DNA of 64,000 bases from Paraburkholderia sp. ZP32-5 (GCF_021390495.1 NZ_JAJEJP010000001.1:3906001-3970000), one strand, 5' to 3'; counted from the stretch's first letter, positions 37,886 through 48,652 are shown. Numbers and translations: made by a program. The notes: a model not told the origin generated them from the letters alone.

Positions 37886-38569
37886 ATGAAAAAGCAATTC
37901 TTTTCAGTAATTTGCGGGGGCTTGTTAGTGTGCGGTCTGATTTCCGGCTGCGCCACGCAAAAAAACGACATCGCGTCGACGCCGGGCGCATTCGATAAGG
38001 GGCTCGCCGAAGCGGATGCCGCATCGAAGGCCGGTGATCAGGATCGCGCGATTGGCCTCTATCAAAAGCTGGCCGCCGCCGACCCGACGCGTGAGGAACC
38101 CTGGTCCCGCATCGCGCAGATTCAGTTTCAGCAACAGCACTATGGCCAGGCGATCGTTGCCGCGCAGGAAGCGCTGCAGCGTGACCAGTCCGATCGCGGC
38201 GCGAAGAGCGTGCTCGCGGTGGCAGGCTTGCGCATCGCGACTGCGTCGCTCGGTCAATTGCGTCAGGATGCGTCGCTCGCGGGAGACGCGAAGTCGGACG
38301 CGCAGGCACTGGCGCAGCAGCTGCGCGACACCTTGGGCGAGGACGCGTTGTTCCCGCCCGAGCAGCAGCCGCAGGCAGCCAAGGCCCCGCCCAAGCGCCG
38401 GCACATCGTCAAGCATGTCCCGGCGGTCGCGCAAAAGCCCGCGGACGCGGCGGGCAGCGGCGCCGTCACCACGCCGGTAGCGACCCCGGTCGCAACACCG
38501 GCGGTGAGCGCAGCCGCGAAGAGCGCGTCGGGTGGGCAGGCGGCGGATCCGTTCAGCGCGCTGCGCTAG
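37886..38569 (+). CDS. T6SS-associated TPR lipoprotein
   Basis: 227-residue lipoprotein: MKKQFFSVICGGLLVCGLIS-GC signal with lipobox. Residues about 30-120 hold tetratricopeptide-like helices (GLAEADAASKAGDQDRAIGL, YQKLAAADPTREEPWSRIAQ, QHYGQAIVAAQEALQRDQSD). The C-terminal ~80 residues are disordered Pro/Ala/Lys-rich (KAPPKRRHIVKHVPAVAQKP). A protein of this kind occupies the same place in Burkholderia T6SS loci. It is probably an accessory envelope factor, not a core component. ATG 37886 is set by the signal peptide; the longer frame from 37754 is non-coding. Confidence 0.85.
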   Translation: MKKQFFSVICGGLLVCGLISGCATQKNDIASTPGAFDKGLAEADAASKAGDQDRAIGLYQKLAAADPTREEPWSRIAQIQFQQQHYGQAIVAAQEALQRDQSDRGAKSVLAVAGLRIATASLGQLRQDASLAGDAKSDAQALAQQLRDTLGEDALFPPEQQPQAAKAPPKRRHIVKHVPAVAQKPADAAGSGAVTTPVATPVATPAVSAAAKSASGGQAADPFSALR

Positions 38570-38647
38570 GCGGGCCATTTCACAGGCGGCATGCGGTTCG
38601 GCGCGCTGTGCCCGAACCGGTTCTGGCGCCAGCAGGGGGAATCGTCG

Positions 38648-39199
38648 ATGGCAAAGAAGGAAAGCATTCAGAAGCGCTTGCAGAAAGTGCGGCCGCCGCG
38701 GGTTCAGTTGACCTATGAGGTCGAACTCGGCGATGCGATCGAAGTGAAGGAGTTGCCGTTCGTCGTCGGCGTGATGGGCGACCTGGCCGGCCAGTCCGAA
38801 GTCGAACAGCCGAGGCTGCGCGATCGCCGTTTCGTCAGCATCGATCGGGACAACTTCGACGACGTGATGAAGGGCATCGAGCCGCGCGCGGCGTTCCAGG
38901 TGCCCAACAAGCTGAGCGATGCGGGCGGCACGTTCGCGGTGGACCTGCGGTTCCGCTCGATCGCCGACTTCAATCCCGATGAAGTCGTCTCGCAGATCGA
39001 ACCGCTGCGGCGCCTGCTCGAAGCGCGTTCGAAACTCGCGGATCTGCGCAACAAGCTGGCGGGCAACGACCGTCTCGAAGATCTGCTGAGCGAAGTGCTG
39101 ACCAATACCCAGCAATTGCAGGCACTGGCAAACGTTACCGGCACGCCGGGCGATGGCGAAAAGAATACGCCGGACGATTCCGAAGACGGGAGATCGTGA
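38648..39199 (+). CDS. tssB: T6SS sheath small subunit TssB (VipA)
   Basis: 183-residue contractile-sheath subunit, which pairs with TssC. Family features: KKESIQKRLQKVRPPRVQLT, YEVELGDAIEVKELPFVVGV, LRDRRFVSIDRDNFDDVMKG, and RRLLEARSKLADLRNKLAGN near the C terminus. GGGGGA precedes ATG 38648; its stop overlaps the tssC start (TGATG). Confidence 0.96.
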   Translation: MAKKESIQKRLQKVRPPRVQLTYEVELGDAIEVKELPFVVGVMGDLAGQSEVEQPRLRDRRFVSIDRDNFDDVMKGIEPRAAFQVPNKLSDAGGTFAVDLRFRSIADFNPDEVVSQIEPLRRLLEARSKLADLRNKLAGNDRLEDLLSEVLTNTQQLQALANVTGTPGDGEKNTPDDSEDGRS

Positions 39200-40701
39200 T
39201 GAACCAGCAGACCGAAGCAGCCCGCGGCGCCGTTGCCGCCGAAGAAGAAGCGACCGTCGGCGCGCCCTCGCTGCTCGATGAAATCGTCGAGAAAAGCAAG
39301 GTCGCGAAGTCCGAACTCGAACATGCGCGCGCAAAAGATCTGATCGGCGAGCTGGTGCACCAGGTGCTCGACGGCACGGTGGTCGTCTCGAACAATCTGT
39401 CCGCGACGATCGACGCGCGGGTCGCCGAACTCGACCGGCTGATCTCCGCGCAGCTGAGCGCGGTGATGCACGCGCCGGCATTTCAGCGCCTCGAAAGCAC
39501 GTGGCGCGGCCTCGACTATCTGTGCAAGGAAAGCAACACGGGGTCGACGATCAAGATCAAGGCCCTGCATGCGCCGATGCGCGACATCGTGCGCGACTTC
39601 AAGGGTGCCGTCGAATTCGATCAGAGCGCGCTCTTCAAGAAAGTGTACGAAGAGGAATTCGGCACGTTCGGCGGTGCGCCGTTCGGCGCGCTGATCGGCG
39701 ACTATGAAATCACGCGTCAGCCGGAAGACATGTACTTCATCGAGCAGATGTCGCATGTGGCGGCCGCCGCGCACGCGCCGTTCGTGACGTCCGCTTCGCC
39801 GCAACTGCTCGGCCTCGAATCGTTCGCCGAACTCGGCAAGCCGCGCGATCTCGGCAAGGTGTTCGACACCGTCGAATATACGAAGTGGAAGTCGTTTCGC
39901 GACGCCGAGGATTCGCGCTACGTCGGGCTCACGCTGCCGCGTTTTCTCGGCCGCCTGCCGTTCAATCCGAAAGATGGCCAGACGGCGGATAGCTTCAATT
40001 TCGTCGAGGACGTGGACGGCACCGATCACAGCAAGTATCTGTGGTGCAACGCTTCATGGGCATTCGCTGCTCGTCTGACCGCCGCATTCGACGACTTCGG
40101 CTGGTGCGCGGCGATTCGCGGCGTGGAAGGCGGCGGCCTCGTCGAAGATCTGCCGACCCACACGTTCAAGACCGACGACGGCGAGATCGCGCTCAAGTGT
40201 CCGACCGAGATCGCGATTACCGATCGGCGCGAAAAAGAACTGAGCGACCTCGGCTTCATTCCGCTCGTGCACTGCAAGAACTCGGACTACGCGGCGTTCT
40301 TCGCGGCGCAGTCGGTGCAGAAACCGAAGAAGTACAGCACGGACAGCGCAAATGCGAACGCGGTGCTGTCCGCGCAACTGCAATACATCTTCTCCGTTTC
40401 TCGCGTTGCCCATTATCTGAAGGCAATGATGCGCGACAAGATCGGCAGTTTCGCATCCGCGCAGAACGTCGAAGTGTTCCTGAATCGCTGGATCTCGCAA
40501 TACGTGCTGCTCGACGACAACGCGACCCAGGAACAGAAAGCGCAGTTTCCGTTGCGCGAGGCATCGATCCAGGTCGCCGAGATTCCGGGCAAGCCGGGTT
40601 CTTATCGATCGGTCGCATTCCTGCGCCCGCATTTTCAGCTGGACGAACTGTCGATTTCGCTACGGCTCGTCGCCGATCTGCCGAAGCCGGCAAATTCTTG
40701 A
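39199..40701 (+). CDS. tssC: T6SS sheath large subunit TssC (VipB)
   Basis: 500-residue sheath subunit of the EvpB/VC_A0108 family. Recognisable blocks: TWRGLDYLCKES, YEEEFGTFGGAPFGALIGDY, FVTSASPQLLGLESFAELGK, LPRFLGRLPFNP, and RVAHYLKAMMRDKIGSF. TssBC sheath contraction drives the tube and spike; ClpV recycles it via TssB/TssC helices. ATG 39199 overlaps the tssB stop; GTG 39196 would add one residue. Confidence 0.97.
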   Translation: MNQQTEAARGAVAAEEEATVGAPSLLDEIVEKSKVAKSELEHARAKDLIGELVHQVLDGTVVVSNNLSATIDARVAELDRLISAQLSAVMHAPAFQRLESTWRGLDYLCKESNTGSTIKIKALHAPMRDIVRDFKGAVEFDQSALFKKVYEEEFGTFGGAPFGALIGDYEITRQPEDMYFIEQMSHVAAAAHAPFVTSASPQLLGLESFAELGKPRDLGKVFDTVEYTKWKSFRDAEDSRYVGLTLPRFLGRLPFNPKDGQTADSFNFVEDVDGTDHSKYLWCNASWAFAARLTAAFDDFGWCAAIRGVEGGGLVEDLPTHTFKTDDGEIALKCPTEIAITDRREKELSDLGFIPLVHCKNSDYAAFFAAQSVQKPKKYSTDSANANAVLSAQLQYIFSVSRVAHYLKAMMRDKIGSFASAQNVEVFLNRWISQYVLLDDNATQEQKAQFPLREASIQVAEIPGKPGSYRSVAFLRPHFQLDELSISLRLVADLPKPANS

Positions 40702-40738
40702 CACACGGTACAAACCATCCTTCGGGGAGTCGTGAGCA

Positions 40739-41242
40739 ATGAAAGACATTTACCTTAAATTTGGCAATCCCGCGATCAAAGGCGAATCGCAGGATAAGGA
40801 TCACGCGGGCTGGATCGAGATCGACGCGTGGACTCATTCCATCGTTCAGCCGCGTTCCGCGACGGCCTCCACGGCCGGTGGCCATACCGCCGAGCGTTGC
40901 GAGCATGGCGACATGCAGTTCACGAAAGACATCGACGTGGTGAGCCCGCTGCTGTACCAGCATGCGTCGGGCGGCACGACGTTCGACGAAGTGTCGATCG
41001 ACTTCATGCGCTCGGACGGTGAAGGCAACCGCATCAAGTACCTCGAAATCAAGCTGAAGTACGTGATCATTTCGAGCGTCACGCCGGCAGTCGCCGGCGT
41101 GGGACTGCCGACCGAACAGTTCTCGCTGAAGTACGCGGCGGTGCAGTGGAAGTACACGCAGCAGAAAATCGGCGGCAACCAGGGCGGCAACGCGCAAGGT
41201 GCATGGAGCCTCACGAAGAACGACAAGACCTACGCGGTCTGA
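40739..41242 (+). CDS. hcp: T6SS tube protein Hcp (TssD)
   Basis: 167-residue main-cluster Hcp, forming hexameric rings of the inner tube. Seen: MKDIYLKFGNPAIKGESQDK, AGWIEIDAWTHSIVQPRSA, MQFTKDIDVVSPLLYQHASG, FDEVSIDFMRSDGEGNRIKY. GGGGAG ahead of ATG 40739. It differs from the effector-linked Hcp at 18600. Confidence 0.97.
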   Translation: MKDIYLKFGNPAIKGESQDKDHAGWIEIDAWTHSIVQPRSATASTAGGHTAERCEHGDMQFTKDIDVVSPLLYQHASGGTTFDEVSIDFMRSDGEGNRIKYLEIKLKYVIISSVTPAVAGVGLPTEQFSLKYAAVQWKYTQQKIGGNQGGNAQGAWSLTKNDKTYAV

Positions 41243-41318
41243 TGGTCGTGCGCAGGCGAGGCGGCGTGCCGGCACGTAGGTTTGCCGGCACGGCGACCTG
41301 GCGAGGGCGCCGCGTCTT

Positions 41319-41798
41319 ATGAAGCGTTTCGAACCAAGCCTGCTCGACAAGCTGTTCGACGACCAGCCGCACGCGTCGGCGCCTGCCGTGATGCGGCAGT
41401 TGTCGATCGACGAGCTGAAGGCCACGGTTGCGCGTGATCTCGAGTCGATCCTGAATACGCGCATCGCGTTCAGCGAGCACGAACTGGCGGCGTTGCCGGA
41501 GTGCCAGCGTTCGGTGCTCACCTACGGGCTGAACGATTTCTCCGGCCTGAGTCTCGCGAGCCATTACGACCGGACCTTCATCTGCCGCTCCATCCAGCAG
41601 GCAATCGAGCGTCACGAGCCGCGCTTGCAGCGAGTGGCGGTCACGCTGGAACTGGCGAGGCAGTCCGCGAACGCATTGTGTTTCGCGATTCAGGCGGTGC
41701 TGGTCGTGCACCCGACGCAGGAGCCCGTGAATTTCGACGCGACGCTCCAGCCGTCGACCTTGCAGTATTCGGTCACGCGCGCTCGCGCAAAGGCGTAA
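41319..41798 (+). CDS. tssE: T6SS baseplate protein TssE (gp25-like)
   Basis: 159-residue homologue of phage T4 gp25, part of the baseplate wedge. Shows FEPSLLDKLFDDQPHAS, the core VARDLESILNTRIAFSEHEL, VLTYGLNDFSGLSLAS (the conserved YGLPD-type motif) and IERHEPRLQRVAVTLE. Follows hcp at a 76-base interval with a weak Shine-Dalgarno. Confidence 0.95.
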   Translation: MKRFEPSLLDKLFDDQPHASAPAVMRQLSIDELKATVARDLESILNTRIAFSEHELAALPECQRSVLTYGLNDFSGLSLASHYDRTFICRSIQQAIERHEPRLQRVAVTLELARQSANALCFAIQAVLVVHPTQEPVNFDATLQPSTLQYSVTRARAKA

Positions 41799-41868
41799 GT
41801 CACGCCTACACGGCCGTTGCCGGCGTGAGCGCGCGGAGCACACTGAGTTTCAGGGGCTGGAAATACCG

Positions 41869-43710
41869 ATGGAAGAGCTGTTGCCGTATTACGAGCGCGA
41901 GCTGTCGTTCCTGCGGCGGTACTCGCGCGACTTCGCCCAGCGTTACCCGAAGATCGCCGCGCGCCTGACGATGGTGGGCGAGCATGGCGAGGACCCGCAC
42001 GTCGAGCGCATGATCGAGTCGTTCGCGCTGCTCGGCGCGCGCATCAACAAGAAGCTGGACGACGACTACCCCGAATTCACCGAGGCGTTGCTCGAAGTCC
42101 TGTATCCGCACTATCTGCGTCCGTTTCCGTCGTGCTCGATCGCGCAGATGGGCGGCGGTGCGTCGCTCGCGCAGCTCACCGCGCCCGCTCTGGTGAAACG
42201 GGGCACCGAACTGAAATCGCGACCGATACGCGGCGTGCAGTGCCGCTTCCGTACCGCGTTCGATGTCGTGCTCGCACCGCTGCGCGTTGCGCAGGCGCGC
42301 TACATGCCGGTCGCGATGGCGCCCGGCGCGATCGTGCTGCCGGGCAACGCGAGCGGCATCGTGTCGATCACGTTCGAATCGACGGCTCCGCAGCGCGATC
42401 TCGCGGGGCTGGGCGTCGATCAACTGCGCACCTACCTGCACGGCGAGCAGTCGCTGATCGCGGCGCTCGGCGATTGCCTGTTCGTGCATGCGTTGCAGGC
42501 CTACGTCGAACCGGAGCGTAACGGGCGCTGGCATGCGCTAACGTCGCTGCCGTTCTCGCAGGCCGGCTTTGCCGAAGACGATGCGCTGATCGACTACCCG
42601 GCGCGTTCGCATCCCGCCTACCGCTTGTTGACCGAGTACTTCGCGTTCCCGGCGAAATTCGACTTCGTCGATTTCGATCTCGCGGCGATGACGGCCGCGC
42701 CCGTCGGTCGATGCAATCAGCTGACGCTGCACGTCGTGTTGAAAGACGTACGCGGCGATTCGCATGCGGCGCGGCTGCTCGATGCGCTGTCGGCCGATCA
42801 TCTGCGCCTCTTCTGCACGCCAGTGGTGAACCTGTTCCGGCAGCACGGCGACCCGATCCGGCTCACGCATGAAGCTGTTTCTTATCCGGTCGTCGCTGAA
42901 GGGCGACATGCGTTCGCGTACGAGGTGTATTCGATCGATTCGGTGCAACTCGTGCGGCAGCGTCAGCATGACGAACGCGTCGTCGAATTCCGTCCGTTCT
43001 ATTCGCTGCGTCACGGCGAAAGCGCGCGCGCCGGTCACTACTGGTTTTCGCGCCGCAACGAATGGGTCGCGCAGAAAAGCCCCGGCTACGAAACGGAAAT
43101 CTCGATCGTCGATATCGACTTCGATCCGTCCGCGCAGCAGACCGACACGTTGAGCCTCGAACTGACCTGCACGAACGGCGATCTGCCGGCCGGACTCGCG
43201 ATGGGCCTCGGCGGCGGCGACCTGTTCGCCGAAGGCGTGTCGCAAGCCGGCGACATGGCGATGCTGCGGCGCCCTACCCCGACCGCGCGTTTCGAGCGCC
43301 GTCAGGCCGCTCACTGGCGACTGTTGTCGCATCTCGCGCTGAACCATGTGTCGCTGGTGAACGGCGGTGCGACGGTGCTGCGGGAGATGCTCGCGCTCTA
43401 CGATCTGCGCCGCACCGCCGTGTCCGCGCGGCATATCGAAGGCATCGTCGACGTCGCGCAATCCGGCTCGGTGCAGTGGCTGCCCGGCAAACCATTCGCC
43501 ACGTTCGTGCGCGGCCTCGAAGTTCGCGTGACGCTCGACGAGGAATTTTTCGTCGGCACGAGCCTCGGCACCTTCGTGCGGGTGCTCGACCGGTTCTTCG
43601 GGCTCTATGTGCATCTCAACAGTTTCGTGCAGCTGGTGGCCATTTCGGCACGCACCGGCGAGGAGATCATCCGATGCAAACCCCGCAGCGGCGAATCGAT
43701 CCTCGCGTAA
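41869..43710 (+). CDS. tssF: T6SS baseplate protein TssF
   Basis: 613-residue baseplate wedge protein (VasA/ImpG). Canonical start MEELLPYYERELSFLRRYSR DFAQRYPKIAARL, then VERMIESFALLGARINKKLD, LYPHYLRPFPSCSIAQ and the central HPAYRLLTEYFAFPAKFDFV. The C terminus TSLGTFVRVLDRFFGLYVHL NSFVQLVAIS is typical. GGGGCTGGA lies before ATG 41869. The end overlaps tssG by 37 bases. Confidence 0.96.
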   Translation: MEELLPYYERELSFLRRYSRDFAQRYPKIAARLTMVGEHGEDPHVERMIESFALLGARINKKLDDDYPEFTEALLEVLYPHYLRPFPSCSIAQMGGGASLAQLTAPALVKRGTELKSRPIRGVQCRFRTAFDVVLAPLRVAQARYMPVAMAPGAIVLPGNASGIVSITFESTAPQRDLAGLGVDQLRTYLHGEQSLIAALGDCLFVHALQAYVEPERNGRWHALTSLPFSQAGFAEDDALIDYPARSHPAYRLLTEYFAFPAKFDFVDFDLAAMTAAPVGRCNQLTLHVVLKDVRGDSHAARLLDALSADHLRLFCTPVVNLFRQHGDPIRLTHEAVSYPVVAEGRHAFAYEVYSIDSVQLVRQRQHDERVVEFRPFYSLRHGESARAGHYWFSRRNEWVAQKSPGYETEISIVDIDFDPSAQQTDTLSLELTCTNGDLPAGLAMGLGGGDLFAEGVSQAGDMAMLRRPTPTARFERRQAAHWRLLSHLALNHVSLVNGGATVLREMLALYDLRRTAVSARHIEGIVDVAQSGSVQWLPGKPFATFVRGLEVRVTLDEEFFVGTSLGTFVRVLDRFFGLYVHLNSFVQLVAISARTGEEIIRCKPRSGESILA

Positions 43711-44759
43711 TCGAGCGCCTGCTCGAAGAGCCGCACAGCTTCGAATTTTTCCAGGCTGTGCGGCTGATCGAGAAATGGTTCAGCGATTCATCGCCCACCG
43801 CAAAAAGCGACGTGCTGCCCTACCGGATCGGCTTTCGCAACACGCTGTCGCTCGCGTTTCCGCCGAGCGAGATCGAGCGGATCATGCCGTACGACGACGC
43901 GGGCAATGCGTTGGGCGCGGACGGAGCACGGACCGCGGCGCTCGATGCCGGCACGATCTCGCGCGTCGATCTGACGCCGGCATTCTTCGGTCTGCTCGGC
44001 GGCCAGGGCGCGCTGCCGCTGCACTACACCGAACAGATCGCCGCGCGCGAGCATCTGTGGCGCGACGGCGCGGCGCGCGAATTCTTCGACGTGTTTTCCA
44101 ATCGAGCGACGGCGCTCTTCTACGCGGCATGGAAGAAATACCGTCTGCCGCTTCACTACGAACTCGATCGCGACGAACGCTATCTGCCGCTGCTGCTGGC
44201 GCTCGCGGGTGTCGTCAGCGACGATGCCCGCGGCGCGCTGCACGAAGGCGATGGCGCGCTACTCGACGAAGCGGTAGCCGGCCATGCGGTGGCCGCAAGG
44301 CATCGGCCGGTATCGGCGGCGTGGCTGCGGCACACGCTGTCCGAATACTTCAACGTACCGATCGGCGTCGAGCAGTTCGTCGGCAGGTGGTACGACGTGC
44401 CGCCCGAGCAGTTGTCGATGCTCGGTCAACGCAACGCCGTACTCGGCGCGACCGCGTTTGCCGGCGAGCGCGTCTGGCAGCGCGACATGCGCGTCCGGCT
44501 CGTGATCGGCCCACTAACGCTGCGTGACTACGAGGCGTTCCTGCCGGGCGCGGAACATTCGCGCGCGCTCGAACGGATGCTGACCTTGCTGGCCGGCGTG
44601 ACCTTCGAATACGAAGTCACGCTGGTGCTCAGGCGCGAGGACGTGGCACCGAGCTATCTCGGCAAAGGTTCGCGGCTCGGCTGGGACGCCTTCCTGTGCA
44701 CACGCGAGTCCGAGCACGACCGCTCGGACGCGCGCTACGAACTGCATGTAATTCACTGA
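43674..44759 (+). CDS. tssG: T6SS baseplate protein TssG
   Basis: 361-residue partner of TssF (VasB/ImpH). Features: VIERLLEEPHSFEFFQAVRL IEKW, VLPYRIGFRNTLSLAFPPSE, LTPAFFGLLGGQGALPLHYT, EFFDVFSNRATALFYAAWKK YR, and LGWDAFLCTRE near the C terminus. ATG 43674 lies within the tssF 3' end, the usual overlap of this pair. Confidence 0.96.
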   Translation: MQTPQRRIDPRVIERLLEEPHSFEFFQAVRLIEKWFSDSSPTAKSDVLPYRIGFRNTLSLAFPPSEIERIMPYDDAGNALGADGARTAALDAGTISRVDLTPAFFGLLGGQGALPLHYTEQIAAREHLWRDGAAREFFDVFSNRATALFYAAWKKYRLPLHYELDRDERYLPLLLALAGVVSDDARGALHEGDGALLDEAVAGHAVAARHRPVSAAWLRHTLSEYFNVPIGVEQFVGRWYDVPPEQLSMLGQRNAVLGATAFAGERVWQRDMRVRLVIGPLTLRDYEAFLPGAEHSRALERMLTLLAGVTFEYEVTLVLRREDVAPSYLGKGSRLGWDAFLCTRESEHDRSDARYELHVIH

Positions 44760-44790
44760 CCTCGAAGACGAACGAGCCCACCCCCACGAC

Positions 44791-47445
44791 ATGAGCACGC
44801 CCCTTAAAACGCTGATCGAAAAACTCAACGCGGCTTGCCGCCTCGCCGCCGAACGGGCGGCGAGCTTGTGCCTCGCGCGCGGGCACTACGAAGTCGATCT
44901 CGAGCATTTGATGCTCGCGTTTCTCGACCAGCCAGAGGGCGACGTCATTGCCGTGCTGCGGGCATCGCGCATCGATCCGCATGCGTTGCGCGCGGATCTG
45001 GAGCGCGAACTCGAACGCCTGAAAACAGGCAATACCCGCACGCCGGTGTTTTCTCCGCATCTGATCGCGCTGTTCGAGCAGGGTTGGCTGATTGCATCGC
45101 TCGATTCGCAGATCGGCCGTATCCGCTCGGGTCATCTGCTGCTCGCGCTGTTGAGCGCGCCGGACCTCGCGCAGTTCGCGCAGCGGATGTCGCCGCGCTT
45201 CGGCGACGTGCGCGTGGCCGAACTCAAGCATCGTTTCGACGAGCTGACCGAGGGCTCGTCGGAAGCCGCGCCGCAGCCGACGGCGACGCAAGGCGACGAG
45301 CCGATCCAGATGCAAACCGGCGCGTCACCAACACCCGCGCTCGATACCTACACGACCGATCTGACGCGCCGCGCGCGCGACGGACATGTGGACCCAGTGA
45401 TCGGCCGCGAGGCGGAGATCCGCCAGGCGATCGACATCCTGATGCGGCGCCGGCAGAACAACCCGATCCTGACCGGGGAGGCGGGTGTCGGCAAAACCGC
45501 GGTCGTCGAAGGATTGGCATTGCGCATTGCCGCCGGCGATGTGCCGCAGCCGTTGCGCGGCGTAGCGCTGCACGTGCTCGACATGGGCCTGCTGCAAGCG
45601 GGCGCGAGCGTAAAGGGCGAGTTCGAGAATCGCCTGAAGAGCGTGATCGACGAGGTCAAGAAGAGCCCGCATCCGGTCATTCTGTTTATCGACGAGGCGC
45701 ACACGATCATCGGCGCGGGCGGTCAGGCCGGCCAGAACGACGCGGCGAATCTGCTGAAGCCGGCGCTCGCGCGCGGCGAGCTGCGCACGATCGCCGCCAC
45801 CACCTGGAGCGAATACAAGAAGTACTTCGAAAAGGACGCGGCGTTGGCGCGCCGTTTCCAGGTCGTGAAAATCGAGGAGCCCGACGAGCCGCTCGCCGCC
45901 GCGATGTTGCGCGGCATGAGCGCGCTGATGGAACGTCACTTCGGCGTGCGCATTCTCGATGAGGCGATCACCGAGGCCGTGCGCCTGTCGCATCGCTATA
46001 TCGTCGGGCGTCAGTTGCCGGACAAGGCGATCAGCGTGCTCGACACCGCCTGCGCGAAAGTGGCGCTCGCGCATGGCTCGACGCCAGGCCTGATCGACGA
46101 CAGCAGGAAATACATCGAGCGGATCGACGCGGAAATCGCCGCGCTCGAACGCGAAGACGCGAGCGGGATCGATCACGCTGAGCGTCTCGACGCGTTGCGC
46201 GCCACTCGTGACGCCGAATCGCAGCGTCTTGCCGCGAGCGAGGCGCGCTACGACGAAGAGCGCGAACTCGTCACGCAAATCAGCGCATTGCGCGAGCGGA
46301 TCGATGCCGCGCGCGCCGACGGCACGTCGGGCGAGCGGCTGCGCGACGCCGATGCCGCGCGCGACGCCCTCCCCGCTCTGATCGAAAAACTGCATACGTT
46401 GCAGGCGCAAGGACCGATGGTGCCGTTGCAGGTGGATGCGCATGGAGTCGCCGAAATCGTCGCGTCGTGGACCGGCATCCCGCTCGGCCGCATGATGAAG
46501 AGCGAAATCCAGACCGTGCTGAATCTGCGCGAACTGCTCGCCGCTCGCGTGCTCGGCCAGGATCATGCGCTCGATGCGATCGCGCAACGCGTGCGGACAG
46601 CCGGCGCGAACCTCGAAGATCCGGACAAGCCGCGCGGCGTGTTCATGTTCGTGGGGCCGTCAGGCGTCGGCAAGACGGAGACCGCGCTGGCGCTCGCGGA
46701 CCTTCTATATGGCGGCGAACGCAAGCTCGTGACGGTCAACATGAGCGAGTACCAGGAAGCGCACAGCGTATCGGGGCTGAAGGGCTCGCCGCCAGGATAC
46801 GTCGGCTATGGCGAAGGCGGTGTGCTGACCGAGGCGGTACGTCGCAATCCGTACTCGGTCGTGTTGCTCGATGAGATCGAGAAAGCGCATCCCGACGTGC
46901 TCGAAATGTTTTTCCAGGTGTTCGACAAAGGCACGATGGACGATGCCGAGGGGCGCGCGATCGATTTCCGCAATACGTTGATTGTGTTGACGTCGAATAT
47001 CGGCTCCACCACGGTGATGCAGGCCTGCCTGAACCAGCCCGCCGACGAACTGCCCGACGCGGACGCGCTCACGGAACTGCTGCGCCCGGCGCTCTACAAG
47101 GCGTTCAAGCCGGCCTTCCTCGGCCGCATGAAAGTCGTGCCGTACTACCCGATTCCCGACGACGTGCTGGCCGGCATCATCGAACTCAAACTCGACCGGA
47201 TAGCGACTCGCATTGCGGCGAACCACGGAGCGCAATTCGACTGGGACGAGTCGCTGGTCGATGCGGTGCTGGCCCGCTGTACCGAGGTGGATTCCGGCGC
47301 GCGCAACGTCGACCACATTCTGAACGGCACGCTGCTGCCCGAACTCGCGCAGCACGTGCTCACGCGTCTGGCGGACGGCGTCGCGATCGAACGCATTGCC
47401 GTGCGCGCCAACGACGCCGGCGATTTCGACTACACGGTGAGCTGA
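44791..47445 (+). CDS. tssH: T6SS ATPase ClpV (TssH)
   Basis: 884-residue AAA+ unfoldase that disassembles contracted sheath. N-terminal Clp-N domain ([39 protein letters not shown]). D1 ATPase with Walker A GEAGVGKT and Walker [16 protein letters not shown]; middle coiled coil (residues about 430-530); D2 with Walker A GPSGVGKT and [14 protein letters not shown]. The last ~100 residues are the D2 small domain. Immediately followed by tssA. Confidence 0.97.
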   Translation: MSTPLKTLIEKLNAACRLAAERAASLCLARGHYEVDLEHLMLAFLDQPEGDVIAVLRASRIDPHALRADLERELERLKTGNTRTPVFSPHLIALFEQGWLIASLDSQIGRIRSGHLLLALLSAPDLAQFAQRMSPRFGDVRVAELKHRFDELTEGSSEAAPQPTATQGDEPIQMQTGASPTPALDTYTTDLTRRARDGHVDPVIGREAEIRQAIDILMRRRQNNPILTGEAGVGKTAVVEGLALRIAAGDVPQPLRGVALHVLDMGLLQAGASVKGEFENRLKSVIDEVKKSPHPVILFIDEAHTIIGAGGQAGQNDAANLLKPALARGELRTIAATTWSEYKKYFEKDAALARRFQVVKIEEPDEPLAAAMLRGMSALMERHFGVRILDEAITEAVRLSHRYIVGRQLPDKAISVLDTACAKVALAHGSTPGLIDDSRKYIERIDAEIAALEREDASGIDHAERLDALRATRDAESQRLAASEARYDEERELVTQISALRERIDAARADGTSGERLRDADAARDALPALIEKLHTLQAQGPMVPLQVDAHGVAEIVASWTGIPLGRMMKSEIQTVLNLRELLAARVLGQDHALDAIAQRVRTAGANLEDPDKPRGVFMFVGPSGVGKTETALALADLLYGGERKLVTVNMSEYQEAHSVSGLKGSPPGYVGYGEGGVLTEAVRRNPYSVVLLDEIEKAHPDVLEMFFQVFDKGTMDDAEGRAIDFRNTLIVLTSNIGSTTVMQACLNQPADELPDADALTELLRPALYKAFKPAFLGRMKVVPYYPIPDDVLAGIIELKLDRIATRIAANHGAQFDWDESLVDAVLARCTEVDSGARNVDHILNGTLLPELAQHVLTRLADGVAIERIAVRANDAGDFDYTVS

Positions 47446-48633
47446 ATGGGCACTCGCGATCTTTCATCAAACGACATGCAGACCGACATGCACACCGATC
47501 ACGCCGCGCTGCTCGAACCAATCAGCGAAACCTCGCCGTGCGGCGACGATCTGCTGCTGTCGACGGACTTCGACGCGATCCAGCAGGCGCGCCGCTTCGA
47601 CGACCCGTCGCTCGACCAGGGCGAATGGGTCACCGATATCAAGGAAGCGGACTGGCCGTTCGTGATCACGCATTGCACGACGCTGTTGAGCACGCGAACC
47701 AAGGACCTGCGGCTCGCCGTGTGGCTGACCGAAGCGCTCGCGATACGCGACGGGTTGGCGGGACTCACGGCGGGTTATCGGGTGCTGACGGGTCTGGTCG
47801 AACGTTACTGGGAGCAGATCCATCCGCTCGCGGATGGCGACGATGCCGACGATGCCGGGTATCGGCTCGCCAATGTCGGCTGGCTCGCGGGGCGTAGCGC
47901 CGAACTGCTGCGCGTGGTACCGCTGACGCAATCGGGCATGGCGTTCAGCGCGCTCGACTGGGAGGTGGCGACCAACGCCGCGCAGGCCGCGAAGCGCGAT
48001 CCCGATCACGCGGACGACATCCTGCGCGGCAAGCCGTCGATCGAACAGATCGACGCGTCGAAGCGTGCGACCGCGGTGGCGTTCTATCCGGCGCTGCTCG
48101 ATCAGTTGCGCGCGTTCGAAGCGGCGATGAACGCGCTCGACACGCAGCTCGATCAACGCGCGGGCGACGCGGCGCCGAGTTTTCGCCGCACGCGCGACAC
48201 CTACGACACCGTGTATCGGCTCGCCGAACGTTTCGCGCGCGATGTGGGAGCGAACACGCATGCCGTGCCGAATCCCCCCGAGGCGCGGCCAGCGGTGTCT
48301 TCGCCGCCCGAGCGAAGCGAGCCGCGTTTTATCGCACCGTTACCGTTGCTGTCCGATCAGGAGCCCGACGTGACCGTTTCGCGTTTCCAGTCTGCGCAGT
48401 CTGCCCAGCCGGTTGGCCCGGCTGGAATCCGGAGCCGGGAGGACGCCGTCGCGCAACTGCGCGCGGTGGCCGTGTTCTTTCGCAGGACGGAGCCGCATAG
48501 TCCGGCGGCGTATCTGGCGGACAAGGCAGCGGAATGGGCGGATATGCCGTTGCATCAGTGGCTGTCGGCGGTCGTCAAGGACGATGGGTCGCTGGCCCAT
48601 CTGCGCGAGTTGCTTGGGGTGAAGGAAGGCTGA
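47446..48633 (+). CDS. tssA: T6SS protein TssA (ImpA N-terminal domain)
   Basis: About 395 residues. ImpA-N domain: LLEPISETSPCGDDLLLSTD FDAIQQARRF, WPFVITHCTTLLSTRTKDLR LAVWLTEAL, and YWEQIHPLADGDD. TssA primes baseplate/sheath assembly. The C-terminal segment (REDAVAQLRAVAVFFRRTEP HSPAAYLADKAAEWADMPLH QWLSAV) marks the class that caps or stabilises the sheath. The frame abuts the tssH stop; ATG at 47479 or 47488 could be the real start. Confidence 0.93.
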   Translation: MGTRDLSSNDMQTDMHTDHAALLEPISETSPCGDDLLLSTDFDAIQQARRFDDPSLDQGEWVTDIKEADWPFVITHCTTLLSTRTKDLRLAVWLTEALAIRDGLAGLTAGYRVLTGLVERYWEQIHPLADGDDADDAGYRLANVGWLAGRSAELLRVVPLTQSGMAFSALDWEVATNAAQAAKRDPDHADDILRGKPSIEQIDASKRATAVAFYPALLDQLRAFEAAMNALDTQLDQRAGDAAPSFRRTRDTYDTVYRLAERFARDVGANTHAVPNPPEARPAVSSPPERSEPRFIAPLPLLSDQEPDVTVSRFQSAQSAQPVGPAGIRSREDAVAQLRAVAVFFRRTEPHSPAAYLADKAAEWADMPLHQWLSAVVKDDGSLAHLRELLGVKEG

Positions 48634-48652
48634 CGGGCGGAGGAAAAAGAAC

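Noticed and set aside
37925..40029. Long leftward frames opposite tssB/tssC and the TPR gene
   Set aside because: Antisense shadows; the rightward genes are unmistakable T6SS components.
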